Assembly: GCA_001781175.1 (NCBI GenBank) | Contig: MFKY01000036.1 | Coordinates: forward strand, 1-34,639 | DNA: 34,639 nt | Direction of reading: 5' to 3' | From: Candidatus Kaiserbacteria bacterium RIFCSPHIGHO2_01_FULL_55_37 | GTDB lineage: Bacteria > Patescibacteriota > Minisyncoccia > Phycocordibacterales > UBA2100 | Shown: piece by piece, positions 8,147 to 17,565 of the stretch | Layout of the letters: each line of letters opens with the position of its first letter | How positions within the stretch are numbered: position 1 is the stretch's first letter | Program-made: the position numbers and the translations under genes | The notes under the pieces: generated by a model | What the model saw: the letters and a program-made list of their open reading frames with translations, nothing else | Database searches by the model: none | What the model was told of the DNA's origin: nothing

Positions 8147-9952
8147 CTATTGCCCGAGCATGGCCTTAAGCGCAGCGAGAAGGCCCGCCAATTGCTGTTG
8201 AAGGCTTTGTATCATGAGTGCGCGCTGCTCGTCATTTGCTACCGGCATCGCACCCTGGTTCAAGACGGCGCGCGTCATGGAGCCAACATACCCGCTCTGC
8301 GGAGAAATACCATGTGCGGATTGATATGCTTTCACGCCCGCAAGAGTGAGAGGGCCGAACGTGCCTGTCGGCGCAGCTATCTTGAGAGAGCCTTCGGCGA
8401 TTAGTATTTTCTGAAGCTCCGTCACGTCCGTACCGGTCGAGCCGGCTCCAAAGCTCTTGGTAAAGCTATAGACTGACGCACCCAAGACCTGCCCCTGCAC
8501 GGTAGGAGCCATGGGTGCGGGAGCGATGCTGGGCGTAGGTGTAAATGGCACGAACGAGCCCCCGCCTCCTCCTCCGCCTCCCCCACCACCACCTCCTCCG
8601 CCGCCTCCACCCGCGCTACTCGCGGAAGTCCATTGGGTGTACGTGAGGAAGGCCGTAAAATGCTTCGTCCAAACGACGAGAGCGGTCCCCGCATCTATTT
8701 TGCAGTCCCCTCCGGCAGCTAATGCATCGCCTGTGGCCTGCGAGTCAGAGTCACAAGCGGTCGTTATCTCGGTGAACGTCCCGCCACGGGACCACCCGGT
8801 ACGATCTCCCGCCTTTCCGGGAAATACGATGCGTACTCCCTTGTCGAAGGTGAGCGACGAGGTCGATGAGCCGACTTCGAGAGCAAGACCCACGGTTATA
8901 GAAGTACCCGAAACAGGAGTCGGAGAGGTATACGAAGTTGATGCTGTCGGCAAAGCCAACGTTCCGTCCCAGCCGGAAGTGCCCGTAACAACTATGCCGG
9001 CGGGCATTTCAACCGACATGACCGTCGCACCGGATGCGGCCGTTGAGGTCGCGCCGTTGCCGAGCGTACCGGATTTTGTACCGTCGCCGTTCGTAGTCGT
9101 CGTGACACCGAGTGACGTGTCGGAAACGACTACATCACGCGTTTTGGACGACACATTTGAATGTGCATCTGTTGTGGCATACGTGAGTGTATAGGTCCCG
9201 GCGGTGCTTGTGTCCACTGTGCCCGTCACGACCGGTGTCATCGTGCCGTCTACGGCATCGCTCGCCGAATATCCCGGCTCAGTGTATGTGTTGCCTAAAG
9301 CGACGCTCGTCGTCGCACTCCCGGTGAGCGTAATTACCGGTGGGGTCGTATCCACGACATGTACCGCAAACGAAGTTTGAGTTGCTGCATTACCGACCGT
9401 GTCGGACTTATCACAAGTCACCGTCGTATCGCCTATTGCGAATGCCGAATCTGACGCCCGGATGCATGTCGCCGCCGCGGTTGCATCAAAGTTGTCGGTC
9501 GCATCGGGTGCTGTGTATGTGTCCGCGGCGCCGTCCCCCGACGTAGCCTCGACGGTAACATCGTCGTGTGCGGCAATCACGGGAGCGACCGTATCTTTGG
9601 TCGTTGAGAGAGAAACTTCCGTGGTGACGCCATCACCGTCTGTCTGCGACGCACGAGCCGTGACCGTACCGTCGTTGGTCGCCGAGGCATCTTTAATGCC
9701 CGACCATGTGCCGGCAGAACACGTAGAGATAGAATTGGTGAAGGAGTTGAATACATCGAGGCCCGTGGTACACGTACCCGAGATACGAGCGGACGATACA
9801 GTCGCGATAGTGATATTCGGGAACGAGTCGATGGTGACTGCCGGCGCAGCGTGCGCGGAAGGCACAGATATGAAAAACGCTCCGGCAAAAAAAACTGAGA
9901 GCGCGATAAGAAACAGTTTGTATGTGCTCCCTATGCTGCGGACATGTCCCAT
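8147..9952 (-). CDS. Secreted HYR/Ig-like protein with C-terminal peptidoglycan-binding domain
   Basis: 601 residues from ATG 9952. Signal peptide of about 34 residues ending SAHA. Modules in order: a short Ig-like part; a HYR domain (TVAPVIAAHDDVTVEATSG onward); a DUF5011-type Ig fold (VITLTGSATTSVALGNTY); a module beginning VVTGTSGWDG that also occurs in the next surface protein upstream; 18 consecutive glycines; QVLGA; a PF01471 peptidoglycan-binding domain (DVTELQKILIAEG to GYVGSMTRAVLN); and a short helical tail ending MLGQ. It probably attaches non-covalently to the cell wall and displays Ig modules. The in-frame TTG at 9961 is rejected because it abuts the -10 box. The downstream CAP gene starts 6 bases after its stop. 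Confidence 0.88.
   Translation of the reverse strand: MGHVRSIGSTYKLFLIALSVFFAGAFFISVPSAHAAPAVTIDSFPNITIATVSSARISGTCTTGLDVFNSFTNSISTCSAGTWSGIKDASATNDGTVTARASQTDGDGVTTEVSLSTTKDTVAPVIAAHDDVTVEATSGDGAADTYTAPDATDNFDATAAATCIRASDSAFAIGDTTVTCDKSDTVGNAATQTSFAVHVVDTTPPVITLTGSATTSVALGNTYTEPGYSASDAVDGTMTPVVTGTVDTSTAGTYTLTYATTDAHSNVSSKTRDVVVSDTSLGVTTTTNGDGTKSGTLGNGATSTAASGATVMSVEMPAGIVVTGTSGWDGTLALPTASTSYTSPTPVSGTSITVGLALEVGSSTSSLTFDKGVRIVFPGKAGDRTGWSRGGTFTEITTACDSDSQATGDALAAGGDCKIDAGTALVVWTKHFTAFLTYTQWTSASSAGGGGGGGGGGGGGGGGGGSFVPFTPTPSIAPAPMAPTVQGQVLGASVYSFTKSFGAGSTGTDVTELQKILIAEGSLKIAAPTGTFGPLTLAGVKAYQSAHGISPQSGYVGSMTRAVLNQGAMPVANDEQRALMIQSLQQQLAGLLAALKAMLGQ
8558..8611 (-). repeat. Run of 18 glycine codons
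   Basis: Low-complexity GGN tract inside the surface-protein gene, coding 18 uninterrupted glycines between the Ig-like part and the peptidoglycan-binding part. It is a flexible linker and a plausible length-variable site. Confidence 0.9.
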
Positions 9953-9961
9953 GTGCCACAA

Positions 9962-9967
9962 ATAATA
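9962..9967 (-). promoter_or_regulatory. -10 box of the HYR/peptidoglycan-binding protein gene
   Basis: TATTAT, 9 bases before ATG 9952. It sits directly after the terminator of the gene upstream, so the gene has its own transcription start, predicted to be leaderless. Confidence 0.55.
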
Positions 9968-9978
9968 CGTGTGCCTGC

Positions 9979-10016
9979 AAAAACAGCAACCCCGCCTTGT
10001 GGGCGGGATTGTTGTT
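9979..10016 (-). terminator. Rho-independent terminator of the large surface protein
   Basis: On the minus strand CCCGCC, loop CACAA, GGCGGG, with the stem extended by weaker pairs outside, followed by TTTTT. It lies 20 bases after the stop codon at 10036. Confidence 0.85.
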
Positions 10017-10035
10017 GATAACGCGGCTTTAACGA

Positions 10036-13000
10036 CTATTGCCCAAGAAGAGCCTTTAGTTTAGCAGTCAGTACCGCTACCTGGTCCTGCAGGCTCTTTA
10101 TCAGGAGCGAGCGCTGCTCGTCGGCCATGGTCGGCGTCGCACCTTGGTTCAGAGCGGTGCGCGTCATAATGCCAACGAATCCCGTCGATGGAAGATTGTG
10201 CGCGGTCTGATAAGCTCTTACCGCTGCTTTCGTAAGCGCACCGAAATAGCCCGTCGGCGCGGCTATCTTGAGGAAGCCCTCGGCAATAAGTATCTTCTGG
10301 AGCTCCGTCACATCCGCACCCCTCGAGCCGATAGTGAGATTCGTCGCGAAGTTGTACGCGGCAGCACCCAAGACCTGTCCTTGTGGGGCTGGAGTCGCAG
10401 GAGTAGCGGGCGTTGCAGGTGTCACCGTAGGAGTCGCAGGTGTTGCCGACATAGGAACGATTATTGGTGTTGTGTAATAGCCGCCTCCCCCGCCGCTGTT
10501 GCTACCACCACTTGATGTCACGGTGTTCAATCCGCCGAATGAGGTGAAGTGGAACGTAACGATTTTCGTATCAGTCCCATTGTTTATTGAACATTCGCCC
10601 GGTGCCGTTGGCTCAGTTGGCGCATCGTAGGTTCCTCCGCAGGCACCTATCGTTTGCCATGTATCCGACCCAGCCGGTCTGTAACCGACGGTTCCGGTAA
10701 CATTCGGCAACACAATGGTAACGGGACTATCAAAGACCAACGTCCCGGCATCCGAACCAATTGAGATAACAGTACTGCCAACGCTAAACCCGGCTGGCGC
10801 ATTGCCGCCTGCCGGCGTGCCTTCAGTCGGCGCGTCAATTATTCCGTCCCAACCTGTCGGACCAGTCACAACCGTATTGTCAGGGATAACAACGTCAGCC
10901 ACATCAGAATTGATTGTAATTGCCGGCAATGTTCCTGTTGTATCTTCCCCGTTATCGGTCATAAACGAGCTTACATTGACGGTCGGATTATCCGTACCGC
11001 TGGTAATCGTGATATCTACCGGTTGGTCGGGGTCGGTAATGACAACTTCAGGAGTCTCGAAATTAACTTCCACATCACCAGTCTCAGGATCCGGAGAGAT
11101 TTGTGTAACGGTCAGGACTGAAACGGTCACGACATAGTCTTGAGTCGTGCCATTTGCAGCGGTAACCCGGTACGTTTTCGAAGTGGTGAAGTTGTTAGCT
11201 GTCGCACCGCTTGCCTGAGAAAACTCACCAATGTTCACTCCGGCTCCGGTGGTAGTGAACGTCGCCACAAGAGCGGTAACATCAGTACCGAACGGAACAT
11301 TGACCGCAATGGTGCTGGAGGCCTCATTGATAACTCCTGTTCCCGTCGGAAAACTGAACGCAGTAATTGCTTTCGCGGAATTGAGCGACTTCAACACCGT
11401 TACCGTGAATGCCTTGGTGTCTGATTGGGCTCCTTTGCTGATTGTGGCGGTCATGGTAACGGTCGCATCCCCGTCCGCAAACGCAGGCCTGTTGACGGTC
11501 TGTCCGTCATTTGAAATCGTCGAGGTATTGCTTGATGCCCACGTAACGGTCGAGCCGTTCTCGCCGGACGACGGAAGCGGGTTGGTCAATGCTCCGGTAA
11601 CATTGTCCAGATCGGTATTCTCGCCTTTGATATCGTCAACAACGAGGGCGGCTTTGTCAGCGGCGACAGCAGCGATATCGGGGTCGACGTTAGTGGTAAA
11701 GGTCTCGCTCGCATCGCTTGCCGACGGTTCATTGGTTGTCGCCGTCGCTTTAACTCGGGCAAAGAATGTATAGCCGGTTGATGGAGTTAATCCGCTAAAG
11801 ACATTGCTGTCTTGCCATGTAGACCCATCTATACTGAATCGGTTTAAAGAGTTTGCCGTGAGAGTAATGCTTGTAGCTGTTTTACTTGCCAGCGTCGGGG
11901 CGTCCGGCGCTGCCGGACCATCTGCTTTTGCAACAACTCCTGTTGCTGCGCTGGTGATAGAGCCTGTTCCTACATCGGCTTGTGCTGTTACGGTTACAGT
12001 GATTGTTGTCCCGATATCAGCTTCTACTAATGTGTAGGTTGATGTTGTTGCTCCGGATATTGGGTCTCCGCCCCGCTTCCACTGATATGTTGGTGTTCCT
12101 GCATTGGTGAGTGCGCTTGGATCGGCGGTCAGTGTTTGCCCGAACTTTGCAGTGCCGGAGATGCTCACCGAGCCACCTACGGCGGGGAGAGCTCTCGTCA
12201 CATTAATGCTGTAGGTCTTGGCCGACTTGCCGGTCTCGGTGGCAATGACGGTGATAGTCTTTGCTGCTCCCGCCGATAAGGCAATCGCATCGGAGGCCGC
12301 GCCTGAAGTCAGGGTGACAGCCTCGTCGCCGTCCAAGGACATGGTAATGACTCCGGCTCCGGTCGGAGTGACCGTAATAGTAGAGACGCTATTAGCGACG
12401 GTAACACTGTTGTAGGTGTATGTGCCTCCGGTGAAGGTGTAGTTGCCGGGCGTGCCGCTAAGAGCAATGTCGGTCAGATTGGCAGAAGCGGCCTGGGTGT
12501 AAGCAGCACTGCCGATGGCGCTATTTGGTGACCCTGTTTTCGTGGCGATTGCTTTGATTGTCTTGGCGGCATCAATTGTAAGCGATGCCCCATATTCAGA
12601 CGTGGCGCCGCCGACTGATGTGGCGGGGTCTGTTCCGTTAGCGGTGTAATAGATATGCTCGGCTTCGGATGAAGTAATAGTTACGGTTGTGCCGAATGCC
12701 ACGGCTCCGGCGACAGGGCTGAAGGTTGGAGTGGCCTGGGCAGTTTCTGCGACGGGATTCACCGTGATGGTGAATGTTCTGGAGAATGTATTATTTTCGG
12801 CCTGTCCGTCGTCGGCAGTCACGGTAATGGTGACCGCCCCATTCGCATCAGTTACTGGCGTGTAAGTCAATGTTCTTGTCGAGCCGCTTCCGGTAACCGC
12901 CGGATTTGGAATGATAGACGAATTGCTTGAAGATGCCGACATGGTTACTGTCTGGTCGGATTCATCTCCTTGCGTGACGTTAGTGATAAACACATTCTGT

Positions 13001-15132
13001 GACGAAGCGTCCTCATCAACGCTCTGGTTGGCAATGGCATCAAAGGTCGGCGGAGTATTGGCAGGAAGCGTGATATTGGTCGTAGTAGTCGCGACTGAAT
13101 CCAGGATGTAATTGCCGGCATCTGCGCCAGACAGACTGGCATCTGCAAGTGTGACTGTCTTGCCGTTCCCGGCACTCGCGTCACTAAATGTAGCGGTACC
13201 GCCGGTCAAGCTGACATCGTCTCCTTCCACCGCGCCGGTCAGAGAACGGCCTGTGACCGTAGCTGTGTTTGTGCCGTCATACACTTTGTTAGCGGCCGTG
13301 AAGCTGCCGGTGATGTGCTTGGACGTGATGTTGGCGGTGAGAGTCGGTTGAGTAAGCGTGTAATTGCCCGCATCGGCTCCGCCGAGAGTATAGCCACTCA
13401 CTGTAACGGTTTTGCCGTCCCCCACGTTTTTTGTAGCAAACGACCCCGCGGGGCTGCCTGCTAAGCTCACATCATCACTGCCAACTTTACCGACAAGGGA
13501 GCCGGCACTGCCGACTACTGTTGCGTCTATGGTCCTGTCATACACTTTGTTGGAAGCTGCCAGCGAGCCGAGAGATACGGTAAGCGACTTTTGGGCCACG
13601 GTAAATGACCTGTCCACATTGGACGCCGCGTTGTAACTGTCATCTCCGGCCTGCGAAGCACGGACGGTACACGTCCCGGCAGTAACAATAGTTACCGTTC
13701 CACCGCTGACGGTACAGACCCCTGATGTTTGAGAACCGAATGAAACAGTCAGACTTGAATCGGCTGTGGCGTTGACATCAAAAGGAATGTCGCCATAGGT
13801 CTTGCCTCCCAACGCGCCGAAGGTGATAGTCTGGTCGGTTTTGGATGCCAAAGTTATCGTCACAGCGGCATTTGAAGTCCCATCCACAAAATTCGAAATA
13901 TTGCCCGCGGCATCTTTAGCCCACGCGTACAACATTTGCGAACCGGCGGATCCGAAAGTGTATTCGTAACTGTTCAACGAGTTATACGAAGACCAGTCAG
14001 ACGAACTACCTGAAGGCGGCGTACTGGAGTCAGTAAACATAACTCTGTCTACACCGCCTCGATTATCATGAGCGGTGACTCTGATTCCGGTGATCCTCAA
14101 TGCGGAAGAGGAGGAAGCAGCGCTGAGAGAAGTTATGCTCGGCTTAATGGTGTCGTTAAAGAAAAACTGCGAGAAGTGACTGGTGCTGAATGTAACGATG
14201 CCTGTAGTACTTGCCCAATTGAAACCGCTGATGGTGGGGTAATCCTCCGAAGTTGTGGCAATAGAACTCCCCAAATCGTCGTTGACGACAAGTTCAGATG
14301 CCGGAACCGTATATTCAACTCCCTCACCATGGGGAAATCCGTATATTTGAATTTCGGCCCCCGCATTCTTCAATTGTGTTGCGGTGCGTGCGTCAAAACT
14401 GATAGAGCTCGAAGCGGCGCTCGCATTCATGTAAGAACCGAGATTCTGCAGGAATGCCGTCGTAGATGCATTCGTGAGGTTGAGCGTCGCGCTGAACGTC
14501 ACGCGACCCGAGTCAGTTTTCTCAAAGTAGAGGCCCGTAGCCGCGGATGAATCCGGAATACTGCCTGTACCCCAGTTGGTCGTCACGCCGCCCTCGTTGA
14601 TGCCCGACACAATGGTCGCAATCGTCGGTGCGGGAGCGCCGTTGAACCAGCCCTTAGTCGGTGTGCTGGTAGCCCATGTGCCTGCCAAATACGAGGCCGA
14701 TTGATCAGCATCGGGAGCCGAGGTGTGCGCTACACCTTCGAACGGCCCGACGGTCCCATATGAAACAGCGTAAATATCGGTCGCTCCCTGCTTGAGTGTC
14801 ACCATGTCGCCACCATCGTTGTCATGATTGGAAGCCGAGGAAAATACTAAGATTCCGTTGGCCGGCAACGTCCCGGACAAAGAAATTGAATCGCTGGTGA
14901 CAGCCCTATCAATAGTCCAACTGGATAGATCAATATCGCTACTGGTCGTATTCAATAATTCATACCAATCTGACCCGGTAGAAGGGTCCGTGGAAAATTC
15001 ATTAATCAAAACATCACCGGGACTGTACCCCACTGCGCGCGCGAGCGGAGCGGAAACAAAAAACGCGCTAACGCTGAGGACAGCGAGCGCGATGATAATC
15101 GACACTGAGGAGAAACGATTGATGATGGACAT
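10036..15132 (-). CDS. Giant multimodular surface protein with C-terminal peptidoglycan-binding domain
   Basis: 1698 residues from ATG 15132; upstream in-frame codons lack a signal peptide directly after them. Signal peptide of about 33 residues ending PLARA. In order: lamin-tail-like domain (DVLINEFSTDPSTGSDWYELLN); an MBG-like module (near 13600-13850); two YDG repeats (NKVYDRT near 13540, NKVYDGT near 13280); a cadherin/Ig-like module; a chitobiase C-terminal-like module (IYYTANGTDPATS); a cadherin-like beta-sandwich; an Ig module (YQWKRGGDPISGAT); an atrophied Ig domain (VTWASSNTSTIS); a DUF5018-like module; the VVTGPTGWDG module shared with the neighbouring protein; QVLGA; a PF01471 domain (DVTELQKILIAEG) and a tail ending LLGQ. 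Its role is probably adhesion or a surface-layer function. A TTGACT lies at 15179-15174 with poor -10 candidates after it. Confidence 0.88.
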   Translation of the reverse strand: MSIINRFSSVSIIIALAVLSVSAFFVSAPLARAVGYSPGDVLINEFSTDPSTGSDWYELLNTTSSDIDLSSWTIDRAVTSDSISLSGTLPANGILVFSSASNHDNDGGDMVTLKQGATDIYAVSYGTVGPFEGVAHTSAPDADQSASYLAGTWATSTPTKGWFNGAPAPTIATIVSGINEGGVTTNWGTGSIPDSSAATGLYFEKTDSGRVTFSATLNLTNASTTAFLQNLGSYMNASAASSSISFDARTATQLKNAGAEIQIYGFPHGEGVEYTVPASELVVNDDLGSSIATTSEDYPTISGFNWASTTGIVTFSTSHFSQFFFNDTIKPSITSLSAASSSSALRITGIRVTAHDNRGGVDRVMFTDSSTPPSGSSSDWSSYNSLNSYEYTFGSAGSQMLYAWAKDAAGNISNFVDGTSNAAVTITLASKTDQTITFGALGGKTYGDIPFDVNATADSSLTVSFGSQTSGVCTVSGGTVTIVTAGTCTVRASQAGDDSYNAASNVDRSFTVAQKSLTVSLGSLAASNKVYDRTIDATVVGSAGSLVGKVGSDDVSLAGSPAGSFATKNVGDGKTVTVSGYTLGGADAGNYTLTQPTLTANITSKHITGSFTAANKVYDGTNTATVTGRSLTGAVEGDDVSLTGGTATFSDASAGNGKTVTLADASLSGADAGNYILDSVATTTTNITLPANTPPTFDAIANQSVDEDASSQNVFITNVTQGDESDQTVTMSASSSNSSIIPNPAVTGSGSTRTLTYTPVTDANGAVTITVTADDGQAENNTFSRTFTITVNPVAETAQATPTFSPVAGAVAFGTTVTITSSEAEHIYYTANGTDPATSVGGATSEYGASLTIDAAKTIKAIATKTGSPNSAIGSAAYTQAASANLTDIALSGTPGNYTFTGGTYTYNSVTVANSVSTITVTPTGAGVITMSLDGDEAVTLTSGAASDAIALSAGAAKTITVIATETGKSAKTYSINVTRALPAVGGSVSISGTAKFGQTLTADPSALTNAGTPTYQWKRGGDPISGATTSTYTLVEADIGTTITVTVTAQADVGTGSITSAATGVVAKADGPAAPDAPTLASKTATSITLTANSLNRFSIDGSTWQDSNVFSGLTPSTGYTFFARVKATATTNEPSASDASETFTTNVDPDIAAVAADKAALVVDDIKGENTDLDNVTGALTNPLPSSGENGSTVTWASSNTSTISNDGQTVNRPAFADGDATVTMTATISKGAQSDTKAFTVTVLKSLNSAKAITAFSFPTGTGVINEASSTIAVNVPFGTDVTALVATFTTTGAGVNIGEFSQASGATANNFTTSKTYRVTAANGTTQDYVVTVSVLTVTQISPDPETGDVEVNFETPEVVITDPDQPVDITITSGTDNPTVNVSSFMTDNGEDTTGTLPAITINSDVADVVIPDNTVVTGPTGWDGIIDAPTEGTPAGGNAPAGFSVGSTVISIGSDAGTLVFDSPVTIVLPNVTGTVGYRPAGSDTWQTIGACGGTYDAPTEPTAPGECSINNGTDTKIVTFHFTSFGGLNTVTSSGGSNSGGGGGYYTTPIIVPMSATPATPTVTPATPATPATPAPQGQVLGAAAYNFATNLTIGSRGADVTELQKILIAEGFLKIAAPTGYFGALTKAAVRAYQTAHNLPSTGFVGIMTRTALNQGATPTMADEQRSLLIKSLQDQVAVLTAKLKALLGQ

Positions 15133-15321
15133 ATAATGAAGTGTTGTACGTGTAAAATACGGCAGTTGATAAGAGTCAATTTTCGTCACGACGCTGACGC
15201 TGTCCCGACGACGGCTTGTGTCTATCCTCATTCCGCCTTCAGTAAACGACAATGTATTTTGCCGGGAATCCTGAGCATGCATAAAATATGCCGTATATGC
15301 GGCAAAAAATGATTTCCGTGA

Positions 15322-15344
15322 TGACGACTAAAATATCGTCGTCA
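15322..15344 (-). terminator. Possible terminator of the TrmB/PAS regulator
   Basis: TGACGAC, 9-base loop, GTCGTCA, about 40 bases after the regulator's stop. The T-run (TTTTTT) follows only after some 11 bases, so it is not a classical terminator. Nothing else is evident in the gap 15133-15384 apart from a weak TTGACT. Confidence 0.35.
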
Positions 15345-15384
15345 GCTTCCCGGTACTCGCCTGGGGATGTTTGAGCCTGATATT

Positions 15385-16137
15385 TCAGGACGCTTTTCCT
15401 CCCGCTGCGGTCCGAATAAAGTCTTGCCTTACCTGCCCCGCCTTTTTTCCGTCCGTAATATCATCGAGTATCTGAATGTAGTAGACGGCACTTCCGTATC
15501 TGACCGGAAAAACGGTAGTGAGAAGATTGAAACATGTTCCATCTTTTCTCCTGTCCACTACCGCGTCCGACTGGAATAACTTTCCGGCCGTGAGCGCTTT
15601 CCACATGCGTTCATGCACCCCGGCCGGAGTCTTGCCGCTCTTGAGAATCCGGGGATTTTGTCCGCGTATGTCATTCAACGAATATCCGAACTGGTCTTCC
15701 CATGCGGCATTTACATATTCAATTTCCGCATTTCTATTCGTGATGAGAATAGGTTGGAGTGAGGTATCAGCCAAGATATGAAACGGGCCCGCGTCCATGC
15801 TTCGACCGGTTCCATGTTGGGTCCTGCTGTGTCCGGCTTTGCGTAATGCGAGAAGCGCTGGAAGTGCTCCCCGGATTTTCTCTTCCTTGCGCACAAAATC
15901 CGCCAAAATGCGCTCGGGGTTCTCAGCGACCCAGTATTTGTAGCGTCTGCGTACGTAGAAATTCATCAGGCCGACCTTGTGGAGTTTGTCCACGATTGCC
16001 TGCGCACTGCTGCGCGGCAGGTTCACTTTGGCCGCAATATCAGAGATGTGACACTCTCCCAAAGCGAGCGCTGCCACATAGACTTTCGCCTCGTTTGGCT
16101 TGAAACCTAGCTCTTCTATGACTTTTTCTATTCGCAT
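15385..16137 (-). CDS. Transcriptional regulator: TrmB-type winged helix fused to a PAS domain
   Basis: 250 residues. Residues 1-90 form a TrmB/MarR-like winged helix (LGFKPNEAKVYVAALALGE, then ISDIAAKVNLPRSSAQAIVDKLHKVGL as the recognition part). A linker leads to a PAS domain at about 118-232 (ILITNRNAEIEYVNAAWEDQFGYS and PRILKSGKTPAGVHERMW are typical). The cofactor or signal cannot be read from sequence, and no kinase or cyclase domain follows. Unlike most genes here it has a clear Shine-Dalgarno GGGAGG 8 bases before the ATG and a -10 TACAAT (16178-16173), giving a leader of about 30 bases. It lies between two surface-protein genes, which are plausible targets. Confidence 0.88.
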   Translation of the reverse strand: MRIEKVIEELGFKPNEAKVYVAALALGECHISDIAAKVNLPRSSAQAIVDKLHKVGLMNFYVRRRYKYWVAENPERILADFVRKEEKIRGALPALLALRKAGHSRTQHGTGRSMDAGPFHILADTSLQPILITNRNAEIEYVNAAWEDQFGYSLNDIRGQNPRILKSGKTPAGVHERMWKALTAGKLFQSDAVVDRRKDGTCFNLLTTVFPVRYGSAVYYIQILDDITDGKKAGQVRQDFIRTAAGGKAS

Positions 16138-16144
16138 GCGGGAC

Positions 16145-16178
16145 GCCTCCCTTTCTGTAGGAACGTCCGGTTATTGTA
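16145..16178 (-). promoter_or_regulatory. Promoter and Shine-Dalgarno of the TrmB/PAS regulator
   Basis: -10 TACAAT at 16178-16173, then GGGAGG 8 bases before the ATG. GGACG and CGTCC flank the Shine-Dalgarno and could pair in the mRNA. Confidence 0.6.
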
Positions 16179-16235
16179 GACCTTTGGAATAATTTTGCGA
16201 GGTGCGCCCGTCAAATTGAGACTGACGCCCGTTGT

Positions 16236-17513
16236 TCAGTTGTTCCTGTCGTAATTTGAGGCCGGACCGGCACTACCCCCTGACGGCTGCGCTGCCTCCG
16301 TCTTTTCCGTTGATGTGGCCGATTTTGATCCTGCTGTTTGTGGGGTAGGCGTGTCTTCAATATCCAATTCGGTGATGGGTTTACGGGTCTCAGGTTTTGG
16401 CGACTCGTTCTCACTGATTTTTATCTTCTCTTTTGAGGTGGTCTCTGAAGATGACGGGGCAGTTTTGCCGGGCCCCTCAACTCCGTCAACGTTGACTGCG
16501 GATATGCCGGCCGCGAGCGCTTCGGCGGAACGGGCGAGGCCGTATGCTTCGCCGTACTTCTCTTCGGCAAAAGCTTTTTTGGCGTCCGCAAGATGGCTCT
16601 TAGCCTTTGCGATAGCCTTGCCCCAGCGGTCAAAAATGTCGGATTCATCATTGCCTGAGTCGCCGGTTTTCGCCTTTTCTCCGAAAGTGGTCCCTTGAGT
16701 CTGCTTTGGCACGGTAACTCTCACACCGGCAGAGTCGTCATCTGTGTTGGAGACCGCTACAGTCTGCGGTGCATTCCAGTTAGTGGCAGTGAAAGCGACA
16801 TCCTTGTAGTTAAGCTCGGATTCGCGTATCGCGGCCTCCGTGCGTTGTATCTGGTCGGCGGCTTTTTGTCTCAAGAAGTTCACCGAGCCCGTCGGTGTCC
16901 CCCCTCCGCCGCCTTGCGACACGGCAGCGGTGAAGGTCTTCTGAGTATTATTCAGTGCATTTTGTACGATGACCTCACAATCTTCTCGTCCATCCCAATC
17001 AGCTATAAGGCATTTCTCGGTCAGCTGTTCCAAGAGTACGGCGTGCTTTGCTGTTTTCTCATCTACTGCCTTGAGAAATCTTTCCGAGTCCACAATATTA
17101 GAAGTTCCATTAATCGTGGTTATTCTGAACCTTAGCCGCTCTTGAGCATCCGTGAAATTTTGAAGAGCCCTTTCAAGACCGGTGTAGTTAACTGCCGAGC
17201 TGGTCTTTGCAACTTCCAGCACTTCGGCAGCTATTTGATTGGTGATATTGAGCTCAAGCTCCGCTTTGGCAATCGCATAAAATGTGAATAAGCGCGCGAT
17301 TCCCCGCTTCCACTCTTTGAAGAAGTAGAAAGAACTTGTCGGCAAGGTGCCGACGCTATCAACGCCCAAGTCGGAAGCTGTTATATTGCAACTGGGGCAC
17401 ACCACTATATCTATGCCTGGAATAGGTTCACCGAGAGCTAGCGCAAAATTTGACGAACCAAACCCAAAGAAAACAATGCTAAAAACTGCGGCGAGAACGA
17501 GTTGTTTCTTCAT
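16236..17513 (-). CDS. Secreted DUF5667-type protein with an adhesin-like segment
   Basis: 425 residues with an N-terminal signal peptide (about 1-26). Residues about 55-200 match the DUF5667 pattern (LPTSSFYFFKEWKRGIARLF, then long amphipathic helices containing AELELNITNQIAAE). A Gly-rich turn (QGGGGG) is followed by another helical stretch, interrupted near residue 240 by TNWNAPQTVAVSNTDDDSAG, which recalls the NWNxPQTVTVxGxDD repeats of large adhesins. A further helix hairpin (AIAKAKSHLADAKKAF) and a Lys/Glu/Pro/Ser/Thr-rich disordered tail end the protein. The function of DUF5667 is unknown; an extracytoplasmic helical role is inferred. It diverges from the plus-strand gene at 17572 across 58 bases. 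Confidence 0.75.
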   Translation of the reverse strand: MKKQLVLAAVFSIVFFGFGSSNFALALGEPIPGIDIVVCPSCNITASDLGVDSVGTLPTSSFYFFKEWKRGIARLFTFYAIAKAELELNITNQIAAEVLEVAKTSSAVNYTGLERALQNFTDAQERLRFRITTINGTSNIVDSERFLKAVDEKTAKHAVLLEQLTEKCLIADWDGREDCEVIVQNALNNTQKTFTAAVSQGGGGGTPTGSVNFLRQKAADQIQRTEAAIRESELNYKDVAFTATNWNAPQTVAVSNTDDDSAGVRVTVPKQTQGTTFGEKAKTGDSGNDESDIFDRWGKAIAKAKSHLADAKKAFAEEKYGEAYGLARSAEALAAGISAVNVDGVEGPGKTAPSSSETTSKEKIKISENESPKPETRKPITELDIEDTPTPQTAGSKSATSTEKTEAAQPSGGSAGPASNYDRNN

Positions 17514-17536
17514 ACGTTGCAGTATGCGTCATTAAT

Positions 17537-17550
17537 GGCCTAAGGCCTAA
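17537..17550. repeat. Tandem heptamer in a divergent promoter region
   Basis: GGCCTAAGGCCTAA, two direct copies of GGCCTAA that also form the palindrome GGCCTAAGGCC. It ends 9 bases before the TATAAT of the plus-strand gene and may be a protein-binding site for one or both divergent genes. Confidence 0.4.
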
Positions 17551-17559
17551 CGGTCACGG

Positions 17560-17565
17560 TATAAT
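17560..17565 (+). promoter_or_regulatory. -10 box of the plus-strand surface protein gene, leaderless
   Basis: Perfect TATAAT ending 6 bases before ATG 17572. No good -35 is present; the tandem GGCCTAA occupies that position. Confidence 0.65.

Noticed and set aside
8511-9194. Plus-strand frame with a proline run
   Set aside because: Antisense of the polyglycine tract and Ig modules of the surface protein.
15296-15309. Short palindrome GCCGTATATGCGGC followed by A-run as a terminator
   Set aside because: The stem is only 4 bases and the T-run is on the wrong side for the minus-strand gene.
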